Part shown: positions 1 through 7,318 of the stretch, piece by piece
How positions within the stretch are numbered: position 1 is the first letter of the stretch
How the letters are laid out: the number at the start of each line of letters is the position of its first letter
Source of the DNA: Chloroflexota bacterium
Lineage (GTDB): Bacteria > Chloroflexota > Dormibacteria > CF-121
Direction: 5' to 3'
Assembly (NCBI GenBank): GCA_005889285.1
Contig: VBFF01000044.1
Location: 4,373 to 16,540 of the forward strand
DNA length: 12,168 nt
The notes under the pieces: generated by a model
Told to the model about the DNA's origin: nothing
The model's input: the letters and a program-made list of their open reading frames with translations, nothing else
Databases searched by the model: none
Program-made: the position numbers and the translations under genes

Positions 1-1143
1 GCCCTGTCGCGGAAATGGGCTCGGGTTCCAGACCTGACCCGCGCCAGCCAGGCGCCGGAGAGCCCGATCGATGATTCGGTCGGCGATCTCGATCACCTCC
101 GCACTACGTTGCCTCGACGTCTCGGCCACGGCGTCGATGCCGGAGCCGCAGGCCGTGTCGTGCGCGGCGTTTTGCAGGATCAGCGTCCAGGCCTGGTCGA
201 GCGCCGCCGCGGCATCGATCCCGGAGATCGCGGCCAGCGGCTCCGCCATCCGCTCGAGCACGCGGGTGGCCTCGAAGTGGCGCTGCTTGTCGGGCGCGCG
301 AACCGAGAGTGTCCCCATCAGGACATTGGCGCGTGCCGAGGAGCGCAATTCGCCGCGCCAGCGTGGCCAGCCCTGCTCCGGCAGTCGGGCGAGGTAGTCG
401 TCGAGGCGGGCGAGCCGAATCCGGGTGCCGTCGAGGCGTCCGGTTGCCTCCCGCACCGCTGCGCTCAGTGCCGCCTGGGGGAGGACGTGGTCGTTGCCGT
501 TCATCAACAGGACATCGGCGGTCGGGTGGAAGGGGGCGATTGCCTGCAGCGCGCTCGCGATGCGGGCCGCGAGCGCATCGCCCTCGGTCGGCAGATCGAC
601 CCCCTGCGAGTAGGAATTGCCCATGTAGGCGGTGAGAATCTGGCTGCCGTCCGGCGCTTCCCAGTCGAAGGCGACGCGGTCGATCGCCAGCGGCACCCCT
701 CGCCAGACGGCGGCGTGGCGGAAGCCGAGTTGGTGGTAGATCTGCGGCATCTGGGCGGCGTGGCCGAACGAGTCCGGTAGGTAGCCCGCTCGCATCGAGC
801 CGCCGTGGAGGTCCGCCGACGCGAGCCCGCGTTGCAGGTCACGGACCAACGTTTCACCGCTCACGAGGAACTCGTCGGGGAGCGTGTACCAGGGGCCGAC
901 CTGGATCTGTCCGCTGCGGACGGCGCGCTCGAGCCGTCCTCGCGCTTCGGGCCGGACCTCGAGGTAATCGTCGATCACGACCGTTTGCCCGTCCATCAAG
1001 AAACGGAAGTCGGGATCGGCCTCGGTCAGGATCAGAAGCTGGTCCCAGAGCTCGACGAGTTGCGTACGGAAGGTCTCAAAGGTGGCATACCACTCGCGAT
1101 CCCAGTGGGTATGCGGAACGATATAGACGGTCGTCGTGCTAAT
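1..1143 (-). CDS. GH38 alpha-mannosidase, N-terminal part (3' end outside window)
   Basis: The minus-strand frame is open from just after the upstream stop (TGA, 1149-1147) to the window edge, about 381 codons of a family usually 800-1000 residues long. The protein is a glycoside hydrolase family 38 enzyme, which cleaves alpha-mannosides by a zinc-dependent retaining mechanism. Counting the ATT at 1143-1141 as residue 1, PHTHWDREWY (10-19) supplies the zinc ligands His13 and Asp15, LPDSFGH (122-128) the nucleophile/ligand Asp124, NGNDH lies at 215-219, and QNAAHD (324-329) supplies ligand His328. VWNPSPFPRQ near residue 371 begins the usual beta domain. All expected metal ligands are present, so the visible part looks functional. 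No ATG, GTG or TTG lies between the TGA and the HTHWD motif. ATT fits best: it is followed by STTTVYIVPHTHWD, and GGAG lies 11 bases upstream. It closes the DUF3048 operon. Substrate is unknown; no signal peptide is visible, suggesting a cytoplasmic enzyme. Confidence 0.88.
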   Translation of the reverse strand, partial: MSTTTVYIVPHTHWDREWYATFETFRTQLVELWDQLLILTEADPDFRFLMDGQTVVIDDYLEVRPEARGRLERAVRSGQIQVGPWYTLPDEFLVSGETLVRDLQRGLASADLHGGSMRAGYLPDSFGHAAQMPQIYHQLGFRHAAVWRGVPLAIDRVAFDWEAPDGSQILTAYMGNSYSQGVDLPTEGDALAARIASALQAIAPFHPTADVLLMNGNDHVLPQAALSAAVREATGRLDGTRIRLARLDDYLARLPEQGWPRWRGELRSSARANVLMGTLSVRAPDKQRHFEATRVLERMAEPLAAISGIDAAAALDQAWTLILQNAAHDTACGSGIDAVAETSRQRSAEVIEIADRIIDRALRRLAGAGQVWNPSPFPRQG

Positions 1144-1146
1144 CGA

Positions 1147-2712
1147 TCAGCCGACTCCGTGCCACTTTTGGGAGCCGATCACGTGCACCCACGTCAGGCC
1201 GTTGTCCAGCTCGATCGGGTTCCCGTTGGCGTCGAGGTAGACGGCCGGGACGTTCGGGTCCGGGTGATGCCAGGTGGCGTGGATCACGACACCGTCGACG
1301 AAGATGTCGGCCTTGCCATCACCGGTGAGTTCATAGGCTTCAGTGAAGTAGCCGTGGAAGCTATTCGCCGGATTGGTATCGAGGAACGAGGTGACGTACT
1401 GGACGATGACGGTTTTCGCATGCACGCGGCCCGTGTACATGTTGGTAAACGCGCGGCCGTCCTGCGACTTGAGATATTGCTTCGAGCCCGGATCGTACTG
1501 CCAGGTCGCGCCATGGTCCGGGACGGAGATTTGCGCTGCGGGATCACCAGTGAAGGTTGCATCGGGGTGCTTGGGGGCGATGTCGTAGCTGGGCGCTCCC
1601 AGCTTCTGCAGAGCAGTGTAGGTCGTCGTGTTGTTTCCGTGCATCATTACGTTGTGCGGCGCGTAGCGTGTAGCGTTGTCGCGATAGAAGACGTTGCCCC
1701 AACCGTGGCTGTAGTCGTTCACCAGGTTCGGATGCTTCCAGACCATGCCCAGGACGTAGTCGTTGGCGCCTGAGCAGTAGATCATGCCGTGGTACATCAG
1801 CTCGAGCCGGATCGTGATCAGGCGGCAGCTGCGCACCGGACCAACGAGGTCGGGTAGCGGGTGCCAGTAGACGGCGCTGAGTCGCGGGATCGACCCCTCG
1901 CTGATGTACTCGTAGATCAGGTCGGCCTGCTGCATACCCGCCTGCGGACGGGCGTCGATGCTGTTCTCGATGTGGACGATGACCGGCGCGCCCGACCCGA
2001 TCCGAGCCGGGTCGCCCTGAGAGGGCACCTCGATGACGGTGGTGAAGGAAAATTTCCAGTCGGCCGCCAGCGGGTCCTGCTTGCGGTTGACGGCGGTTTG
2101 CGGGATTGACAGCTGGTATTGGTGGCTGTGCCCCAGCTTGAGGCCGAGCGTGGCGCTCTTCCCGTCGCCGGCCCAGCTGATCGGCTTGTCATAGGGCTTA
2201 CCGTTCAGTGAGATCGGCGTCCTGGCGCCATCCATCGGCTGGGAGAAATTGATTTTGACGTCCCCGGTCGGCTTTACCGCTTGCTGGCCGTCGGCCACCG
2301 AGTTGTTGTCGACCATGACGGTTGCAACCGCCGGCGCGGGCTCGGTCTTGAAGCTGAAACCGCTGCTGACGCCGCGCCCCGAGGTGTTCTGCGCGTCCTT
2401 GAGGCTGACGTGGTACGCGGTGCTCGGTTTCATCGTCGGCCGGAACTGGAACTCTTTGGGGCTAACGGCTTTGAAGGAGACCGGCACGGACGGCGTGATG
2501 CTGAAGGCCTTCTCGACGGAAGCGGGCTTCATCTCCTGGTTGAAGTGGAGATCGATGGTCGCCGTTCGTGGGACGGCCTGGTCGCCGTTGTTGACGTTGG
2601 CGCTCACCTCGAGCGGGGTGGTGATGATGCGAATCACGATGGCCGCCGCGACCGCCAGGACGGCGATTGGTAGCAGCCACCAGCGCTGTCGAAGTGTTTG
2701 CGTCCAGGTCAT
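1147..2712 (-). CDS. Membrane-anchored Ig-like / DUF3048 (YerB-like) protein, copy 1
   Basis: This 521-residue protein has an N-terminal membrane anchor (about 12-30), then two bacterial Ig-like (Big_5/SbsA-type) modules at roughly 34-125 and 128-226 with signatures such as FNQEMKPASV and FSQPMD. A DUF3048 module follows (about 240-515), recognised by IENSIDARPQAGMQQADLIY, GPVRSCRL and the C-terminal DUF3048_C-like part ending GLTWVHVIGS. Most of the chain is probably outside the cell; DUF3048 (B. subtilis YerB family) has no established biochemical role. The only two cysteines, Cys296 and Cys313, flank a conserved segment and are kept in the neighbouring copy. The ATG overlaps the stop of copy 2 as ATGA, with GGGAG a few bases upstream inside that gene, so the two are probably translationally coupled. 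It looks like a tandem duplicate; several conserved stretches are near-identical, while the N-terminus and linker regions differ. Confidence 0.9.
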   Translation of the reverse strand: MTWTQTLRQRWWLLPIAVLAVAAAIVIRIITTPLEVSANVNNGDQAVPRTATIDLHFNQEMKPASVEKAFSITPSVPVSFKAVSPKEFQFRPTMKPSTAYHVSLKDAQNTSGRGVSSGFSFKTEPAPAVATVMVDNNSVADGQQAVKPTGDVKINFSQPMDGARTPISLNGKPYDKPISWAGDGKSATLGLKLGHSHQYQLSIPQTAVNRKQDPLAADWKFSFTTVIEVPSQGDPARIGSGAPVIVHIENSIDARPQAGMQQADLIYEYISEGSIPRLSAVYWHPLPDLVGPVRSCRLITIRLELMYHGMIYCSGANDYVLGMVWKHPNLVNDYSHGWGNVFYRDNATRYAPHNVMMHGNNTTTYTALQKLGAPSYDIAPKHPDATFTGDPAAQISVPDHGATWQYDPGSKQYLKSQDGRAFTNMYTGRVHAKTVIVQYVTSFLDTNPANSFHGYFTEAYELTGDGKADIFVDGVVIHATWHHPDPNVPAVYLDANGNPIELDNGLTWVHVIGSQKWHGVG

Positions 2713-4301
2713 TGATCACTCCCTATTACGTGAACCCAGGTCAGTCCGGTGTTGAGGTCCACTGGGTTGCCGCTGGCATCGTAGTAAACAACCGGTACGT
2801 CGCGATTGGGATGTTTCCAGGTCGCGTGGATCACCCCGCCGTCGGAGTAGATGTCGGCGGTTCCCTCGCCGGCCAGGTCGTAGTACTCCGTGTTGTAGGT
2901 ATGGTGCACGCCGGTATTGGCCGGGTTCAAGTCAAGGCGCGACTGGACGTGCTCGATGATCAGGTTTTTGGCGTGGACCTGGCCGGTGCCGACATTGGTG
3001 AACGGCGCACCGTCCTGCCACTTGAGGTACTCATGCGAGTTGGCATCATACCGCCAGACCGCCCCATGCTGCGGAATCGAAACGCTGGTCGCCGGCGTGG
3101 CGCCCGGAAGCGGCACGTCTGGGTGGGCCGGCGCGATGTCGTAGTTAAGGGCGGCCAACGCCGAGCCGGCCACCTTAGCCGTCAGCTGGTCGGGGCGCGC
3201 GATGACGTTGTGGGGCGCGTACCGGTCCGAGGTCCGGTACATGAAGGGATACATGTAGGCGTAGTCATAGACGACGTTGGGCCACTTCCAGACCTGGCCG
3301 AGCACATAGTCGTTTGCTCCGGAGCAGAAGATCATGCCGCGATACATCTGCTCGAGCTGCACCGTGATCAGGCGGCAGCTTCGCACTGGGCCGATCAAGC
3401 TGGTCGGCACGTGCCAGTAAATGGCGCTGAGCCGAGGGATGCCGAACTCGCTGATGTACTCGTAGATCATGTCAGCTTGCTGCATGCCGGTCTGCGGCCG
3501 GACGGTCGGCTGTGAGCTGTTCTCGATCTGGATGATGATCGGCGCACTCGACGTCCCGATCCGTGCCGTCGACCCAGCGGACGGCACCTGGACCACCGTC
3601 GTAAAGCCGAGGGTCCAGTTGGCGACAGCGAGATCCTGCTTGCGGTTTGTCGCCGTCTTGGGGACCAGGAGCGTGTGGGTGCGACTATGGCTGAGCGTTA
3701 CGGCCAGCGTGGCACTCAGGCCGGTCGCGTCCCAGGTGATGCTTCTGGCATCGACGGCGGCTCCGTCCAGAAGGATGGGCGTTCGCGCGGGGTCCATCGG
3801 CTGCGAGAAGGCGACCTTCACCTTGCCTCGTAGGGCGACGGCCTGCTGACCGTCGGCGAGGGCCGCGTCGTTGAAGGTAGCACCGGTAACTTTGGGGGCG
3901 GGTTCCGTGCGAAACGCGACCGAATAGTTCTCGCTCCCGAATCCGACCCCCTTGCGGGCTCCAATCACCTGGACCCGGTATGCGGTGTCGGGCGCGAGTT
4001 GCGGATGGAATTCGAAGGTTCGCGGACTCTTGACGAGCACCGTGTAGGGCACTGAGGGAACGATGTGAAAGCCTTTGGTGACCGACGCCACATCCATGTC
4101 CTGGTTGAATCTGAGCGAGACGGCCGAGCTCCGAACCACGGCGTGGTCGCCGTCAGCGACGCTGGCACTGACCGCCAGCGGTGCGGAGAGCGCGCGGAAC
4201 ACCAGCGCAGCCGCCACCAGCAGCAGGACGATGGGGAAAATCCACCAGCGACGCTTCAGCATCGCTGCCAACCCGCGGTTGCGGGCCAAGGTCTGGCGCA
4301 T
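2709..4301 (-). CDS. Membrane-anchored Ig-like / DUF3048 (YerB-like) protein, copy 2
   Basis: This 530-residue paralog of the following gene has the same order: basic N-terminus (LKRRWW), membrane segment about 20-37, two Ig-like modules (FNQDMDVASV and FSQPMDPART mark them), then DUF3048 with RPQTGMQQADMIYEYISE, GPVRSCRL, FCSGANDYVLG and the end GLTWVHVIGSDQ. It carries only two cysteines (309 and 326), again separated by 16 residues. The ATG at 4301 is preferred because GAGG sits seven bases upstream; a TTG directly before it (4304) is possible but too close to the GAGG. It follows the 103-residue gene after about 140 bases and overlaps copy 1 by four bases. The function is unknown. The N-terminal anchor plus Ig-like folds suggest an extracytoplasmic, cell-wall-facing protein. 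The two copies probably act together or in alternative conditions, which is inference. Confidence 0.9.
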   Translation of the reverse strand: MRQTLARNRGLAAMLKRRWWIFPIVLLLVAAALVFRALSAPLAVSASVADGDHAVVRSSAVSLRFNQDMDVASVTKGFHIVPSVPYTVLVKSPRTFEFHPQLAPDTAYRVQVIGARKGVGFGSENYSVAFRTEPAPKVTGATFNDAALADGQQAVALRGKVKVAFSQPMDPARTPILLDGAAVDARSITWDATGLSATLAVTLSHSRTHTLLVPKTATNRKQDLAVANWTLGFTTVVQVPSAGSTARIGTSSAPIIIQIENSSQPTVRPQTGMQQADMIYEYISEFGIPRLSAIYWHVPTSLIGPVRSCRLITVQLEQMYRGMIFCSGANDYVLGQVWKWPNVVYDYAYMYPFMYRTSDRYAPHNVIARPDQLTAKVAGSALAALNYDIAPAHPDVPLPGATPATSVSIPQHGAVWRYDANSHEYLKWQDGAPFTNVGTGQVHAKNLIIEHVQSRLDLNPANTGVHHTYNTEYYDLAGEGTADIYSDGGVIHATWKHPNRDVPVVYYDASGNPVDLNTGLTWVHVIGSDQ

Positions 4302-4441
4302 CAAGGGATCCTCAGCAGAGTACTCCGACCGGCCGCACAGGCTATTTCACGCACAATCCGGAATCAACTGCAACGGCTATCCGGCTTATTGAGCGTGCTG
4401 GCTGACGGTTTTCTTGGCGGAGAACCCCCCTTAGGCCAGGA

Positions 4442-4753
4442 CTACGCCACCATCATCCGCGGCAAGAGCAGTTGCTGGCAATCGAAAAGCACGTCCAGCA
4501 CGCGCACTGGGTCGCGCGTCACGTTGCGGTTGAGTGCGCGCAGCAGCTTGCGGCTCAGCGGGCGCACGAAGCGCGTAATGTCGTCCATCAGCGGTGCCGG
4601 GACCGCACCCCGGCGGTTCTCGATGATGTCCTCAATTGACAGGAGAAAGTCGTCGACGCGGCGCACGTCGGCCCGCCGCCTGAGTTCCTGGTTGCGCCGA
4701 TCGGCCGCCGCCTCGAACTCGCGGTGTATTTCCTCGATCGCATCGCTCAACAT
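4442..4753 (-). CDS. Small helical protein of unknown function
   Basis: I do not recognise this 103-residue protein. It begins with ATG preceded by AGGGAG about nine bases upstream, a good ribosome binding site that supports it as a real gene. The sequence is charged and helix-prone (EEIHREFEAAADRRNQELRR, then a stretch rich in Arg, Leu and Asp) with no signal peptide, membrane segment or recognised motif, so it is probably cytoplasmic. It has one cysteine near the C-terminus (VLFDCQQLLL). It is the first gene of the minus-strand run leading into the two DUF3048 genes and the mannosidase, and a candidate TTGACA promoter lies about 70 bases upstream. Its job may be linked to those cell-surface proteins, but nothing in the sequence shows how. 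Confidence 0.7.
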   Translation of the reverse strand: MLSDAIEEIHREFEAAADRRNQELRRRADVRRVDDFLLSIEDIIENRRGAVPAPLMDDITRFVRPLSRKLLRALNRNVTRDPVRVLDVLFDCQQLLLPRMMVA

Positions 4754-4820
4754 CTAAATCGCTCCCTTCACTGACCCCGAATATCCTTGAACCGTTTACG
4801 CACGAAAGCTGATACGCCTA

Positions 4821-4848
4821 CTGTTACATAGTTGGGAAGGGGTGTCAA
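4821..4848 (-). promoter_or_regulatory. Candidate sigma-70-type promoter of the DUF3048/mannosidase operon
   Basis: On the minus strand a perfect -35 TTGACA (4848-4843) is followed after 16 bases by TAACAG (4826-4821), a weak -10. Transcription would start near 4814, about 60 bases before the ATG of the 103-residue gene. The -35 is convincing, the -10 is not. Confidence 0.4.
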
Positions 4849-4863
4849 GGGTTTTCGCAAATA

Positions 4864-4889
4864 GCCGCCCCCGGCGTGGAAAGGGCGGC
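4864..4889 (-). terminator. Hairpin downstream of HspR-like gene 1
   Basis: GCCGCCC (4864-4870) and GGGCGGC (4883-4889) form a perfect 7-bp GC stem with a 12-base loop, 14 bases past the stop of the HspR-like gene. On the minus strand it is followed only by TATTTGCG, a poor T tract, so termination may be partial and could let transcripts run into the next operon. Confidence 0.45.
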
Positions 4890-4903
4890 GGACAGTGCTG
4901 AAA

Positions 4904-5251
4904 TCAGGCCGTGACGCCGTTTCCCGACACTTCCTGTAGCGTGTCGAGTTCGCGGACCTGGTTCAGGTCGAGGCCCTGATTGCCCAGCGACTGAAGCAGA
5001 CGGAGCACGTACTTGACCCCAGCCAGGTTGACGCCCTTTTGACGGGTGAGGAACTGGATCACACGCACCCGGCGGATGTCGTCCTCCGAATAGCGCCGCC
5101 GGTTGGTGGCGGTCCGCTGCGGTTTGATGAGGTTCTCGCTCTCGTAGATCATCAGCGTGCGCGGATGCAGGTTGAGGATCTCGCTCGCGATGCTCGGCGT
5201 GAAGACCGCCCGCCCGGGCGCGATTGCCGATGTTCGCTTCCGTTTTCCCAC
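4904..5251 (-). CDS. HspR-like MerR-family transcriptional regulator 1
   Basis: This 115-residue protein has a MerR-type winged helix-turn-helix. SIASEILNLHPRTLMIYESE (20-39) covers the DNA-recognition helices, and the wing segment RTATNRRRYS follows. GVNLAGVKYVLRLLQ is the HspR-type motif at the start of the dimerisation helix. It lacks the C-terminal effector domain of classical MerR sensors, like the heat-shock repressor HspR. The start is GTG (5251-5249) with AAGGGG seven bases upstream. It is divergent from the GT20 gene across a 143-base region holding a 16-bp-period repeat. That arrangement fits an autoregulated repressor that also controls the divergent gene, which is inferred. The closest relative in the window is HspR-like 3, with the same wing. 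No dnaK, grpE or clpB is nearby, so calling it the true HspR would be too much. Confidence 0.88.
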   Translation of the reverse strand: MGKRKRTSAIAPGRAVFTPSIASEILNLHPRTLMIYESENLIKPQRTATNRRRYSEDDIRRVRVIQFLTRQKGVNLAGVKYVLRLLQSLGNQGLDLNQVRELDTLQEVSGNGVTA

Positions 5252-5299
5252 GCTTTAACCCCTTAGGCCCCCACGTGCCATGCGTGCCTGGCCCGTAAC

Positions 5300-5328
5300 T
5301 TTATATTCACGATATCACATATTCACGA
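5300..5328 (-). promoter_or_regulatory. Promoter with overlapping direct-repeat operator candidate (HspR-like 1 / GT20 intergenic)
   Basis: ATATTCACGA occurs twice (5303-5312 and 5319-5328), exactly 16 bases apart; a related GATATCAC fills the gap, giving three 8-base units in phase. On the minus strand the repeats read TCGTGAATAT. They overlap a plausible -10 TATAAA (5305-5300) and the position of a weak -35 TCGTGA (5328-5323) for HspR-like gene 1. Binding here could block that promoter and influence the divergent GT20 gene. The repeat is seen; the operator role is inferred. Confidence 0.45.
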
Positions 5329-5394
5329 GGCGTGCAAGCAGCGCGCCCTTTTAGGGCCGATCTGGAGGTGGCCGCGTAGAGTTAGACACGAGCG

Positions 5395-6957
5395 ATGCTG
5401 GCGATCGAGCAGTACACCCGCCGCCTTCTCAAGGACTTCCACCCCATCGTGGCCGCCAACCGGCCTCCGGTCGATCTGGCGCCGGATCCGGCCGACCGCG
5501 AGCGCTTCGTGCGCGGCTCGGGTGGGCTCGTCACCGGGCTCTCGGGACTGGCGCAGGCGACGGGGGCGGTCTGGGTCGCCTCCGTGCGCGACGGCTTCGA
5601 GGGCGAGCTCGAGCTGGGCAACGGCGGCGAGCCGATGATGGTGGAGACCACCGACGGCTCGCGATTTCAGGTGAGCTGGGTCAATCCGCCGCGGCTGGTC
5701 TACGACCTCTACTACAACTCGATCGCCAACCCGTTGCTCTGGTTCGTGCAGCATTACCTGTGGAACCTGGCGGAAGCGCCGGTGCTGGACGACAGCACGC
5801 ACCGTGCCTGGACCGAGGGCTACCGGCTGGTCAACCAGCTATTCGCCCAGCAGATCGTCCGCGAAGCGCGACGCGGCCGCAAGCGGCCGCTCGTCCTTTC
5901 GCACGACTATCACCTTTACCTGGTGCCGCGGCTGGTTCGACGCGAGCTGCCGGACGCGGTCATCCAGCATTTCGTCCACATCCCCTGGCCGACGCCGCAG
6001 TACTGGAAGGTTCTGCCGCACTACATGCGCGACGAGATCATGGACGGCTTGCTGGCGGCGGACATTGTCGGCCTGCAGACCCACTCCGACGTGCGCAACT
6101 TCCTGCTGACATGCGAGGAAAACATGGGCCTGCCGGTGGATCTCCGCCAGCAGACCGCGTTCTATCGCGGCCGCACCGTGTGGGTGCGTCGCTATCCGAT
6201 CTCGATTGATGTTCGCGAGTTCGAGCGCAGCGCCGCCAGCGCGGCGGTCGAGCGGGCCGAGCGCGAGGTGCTGCGCTGGCGTCCCGAGCAACTCGTCTAC
6301 CGGGTCGACCGCATGGACCTCTCCAAGAACATCATCCGCGGGTTCATCGCCTACGAGCGACTGCTGCAGGCCCATCCTGAATGGCAGCGCCGGGTCATTT
6401 TCTGGGCGATGCTGCAGAAGACGCGCCAGAATGTGCCGGAGTATCGCGAGTATGCCCGCCAGGTGGTGCAGACGGCGCGCCTCATCAACGGCCGTTTCGG
6501 CGCTGGTGACTGGCAGCCGATCCGTCTCGAGCTCCGTGACGATATGAACCGGGCGGTGGCCGGCTACAAGCAGTTCGACGTCTTGCTGGTCAATCCCATC
6601 TACGACGGCATGAACCTGGTTGCCAAGGAGGGGATCACGGTCAACCGCCGCGGCGGTGCGCTGGTCCTTTCAGAGAATGCCGGCACCCACGAAGAGCTTG
6701 GCGAATGGGCGATCACCATCAATCCCTTCGATGTCGATGCCACCGCCCAGGCCCTTCACCGAGCACTACTGATGGATCCGGTTGAACGGCACGCGCGCGC
6801 CGAGAAGATGCGGGCGGTGGTGCAACAGAACGACGTCGCGCGCTGGATCTCGGCGCAGTTACAGGACATCCGCGACCTGGTCGAGCCGCTGGCGGCGCGG
6901 CAGCCGGAGGCGGCCAGAGAGGATCCCATCGTCGTCGGGCGCGAGGGCTCGATCTAG
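5395..6957 (+). CDS. otsA: GT20 glycosyltransferase, trehalose-6-phosphate synthase-like
   Basis: This 520-residue protein is a family 20 glycosyltransferase, the group that joins a nucleotide-sugar glucose to glucose-6-phosphate to make trehalose-6-phosphate, a step to the protectant trehalose. Visible signatures are ANRPP (21-25), the glycine loop GSGGLVTGL (41-49), HDYHLYLVPRLVR (170-182), HIPWPTPQYWKVLP (195-208), VDRMDLSKN (304-312) with Arg306 and Lys311 matching the phosphate-binding Arg/Lys of OtsA, DGMNLVAKE (404-412) and LSENAGTHEEL. The length fits a stand-alone synthase; no OtsB phosphatase domain is fused or adjacent. Several positions differ from E. coli OtsA, so a related product such as glucosylglycerol phosphate is possible. 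ATG 5395 is the first start after an in-frame TAG (5383-5385), but no good Shine-Dalgarno precedes it. It is divergent from HspR-like 1 and tail-to-tail with HspR-like 2, suggesting stress control. Confidence 0.85.
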   Translation: MLAIEQYTRRLLKDFHPIVAANRPPVDLAPDPADRERFVRGSGGLVTGLSGLAQATGAVWVASVRDGFEGELELGNGGEPMMVETTDGSRFQVSWVNPPRLVYDLYYNSIANPLLWFVQHYLWNLAEAPVLDDSTHRAWTEGYRLVNQLFAQQIVREARRGRKRPLVLSHDYHLYLVPRLVRRELPDAVIQHFVHIPWPTPQYWKVLPHYMRDEIMDGLLAADIVGLQTHSDVRNFLLTCEENMGLPVDLRQQTAFYRGRTVWVRRYPISIDVREFERSAASAAVERAEREVLRWRPEQLVYRVDRMDLSKNIIRGFIAYERLLQAHPEWQRRVIFWAMLQKTRQNVPEYREYARQVVQTARLINGRFGAGDWQPIRLELRDDMNRAVAGYKQFDVLLVNPIYDGMNLVAKEGITVNRRGGALVLSENAGTHEELGEWAITINPFDVDATAQALHRALLMDPVERHARAEKMRAVVQQNDVARWISAQLQDIRDLVEPLAARQPEAAREDPIVVGREGSI

Positions 6958-6975
6958 CGCGAAAAGGCGTTCGCG
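6958..6975 (+). terminator. Small hairpin between convergent GT20 and HspR-like 2 genes
   Basis: CGCGAA (6958-6963) and TTCGCG (6970-6975) form a perfect 6-bp stem with a 6-base loop directly after the GT20 stop and before the HspR-like 2 stop. No T tract follows on either strand, so it is at best a weak two-way terminator or an RNA end stabiliser. Confidence 0.25.
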
Positions 6976-6983
6976 AAGCGGGC

Positions 6984-7286
6984 TCAGGCCCAGAGATGAC
7001 GGGCGCCGGCGAGCTCCGGAAACTCGGTCTCCGGGATCAGGAGCCGACCCTGCACCGCCGCCTCCATCAAGGAGAAGATGACCTTGACGCCGGCGAGGTT
7101 GATGCCATGGACGGTGGTGAGCTCCCGGATCAGCCGGATGCGTTCGATGTCGCGGCGCGAGTAGCGGCGACGCTGGGTGGGGGTCCGTTCGGGCGCGATC
7201 AAGTTTTCGCTCTCGTAAACGAAGAGCGTGCGCGGCTCGATGTCGAACATGTCGGAGACTTCGCTGGACTTATGTGGCAAGGCCAA
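6984..7286 (-). CDS. HspR-like MerR-family transcriptional regulator 2
   Basis: This protein of about 100 residues has the MerR winged helix: SEVSDMFDIEPRTLFVYESE covers the recognition helices, RTPTQRRRYS the wing, and GINLAGVKVIFSLME the HspR-type motif; there is no ligand-binding domain. It is the most divergent of the three such proteins here, with changed recognition-helix and wing residues, so its DNA site probably differs. I choose the TTG at 7286-7284 because a perfect GGAGGG lies six bases upstream; a TTG at 7307 would sit only a few bases from the expected transcript start. A TATAAT box and an inverted repeat lie upstream. It is tail-to-tail with the GT20 gene (26 bases) and divergent from the TIM-barrel/FtsH pair. 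It is probably an autorepressor that may also control one or both neighbours, which is inferred. Confidence 0.87.
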   Translation of the reverse strand: MALPHKSSEVSDMFDIEPRTLFVYESENLIAPERTPTQRRRYSRRDIERIRLIRELTTVHGINLAGVKVIFSLMEAAVQGRLLIPETEFPELAGARHLWA

Positions 7287-7292
7287 GTGGGT

Positions 7293-7298
7293 CCCTCC
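7293..7298 (-). promoter_or_regulatory. Ribosome binding site deciding the HspR-like 2 start
   Basis: GGAGGG on the minus strand ends six bases before TTG 7286. This is the best Shine-Dalgarno match near the 5' end of this frame and excludes the longer start at 7307. Confidence 0.7.
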
Positions 7299-7318
7299 AG
7301 GACGCAATACTGTAAACC

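Noticed and set aside
109..780. Long plus-strand frame of 223 codons
   Set aside because: It lies antisense to the GH38 gene, whose frame carries all the family motifs; the plus frame is low-complexity and matches nothing.
1100..1200. Read-through or selenocysteine fusion of DUF3048 copy 1 with the mannosidase across the in-frame TGA
   Set aside because: The DUF3048 protein already ends where its paralog ends (VHVIGS plus a few residues), a GGAG precedes a plausible ATT start, and no selenocysteine element is evident right after the TGA.
805..1773. Plus-strand frame of 322 codons, plus further frames at 2249-3515
   Set aside because: These are antisense to the mannosidase and DUF3048 genes; GC-rich codon use creates open frames on the opposite strand.
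4407..4426. Hairpin after the 103-residue gene as a terminator
   Set aside because: On the transcribed (minus) strand the stem has a C-A mismatch and no T tract, and the downstream DUF3048 gene probably belongs to the same operon.
4065..4757. Plus-strand frame of 230 codons
   Set aside because: It overlaps the 103-residue gene and the DUF3048 copy 2 start in antisense, is Ser/Arg-rich and has no family signature.
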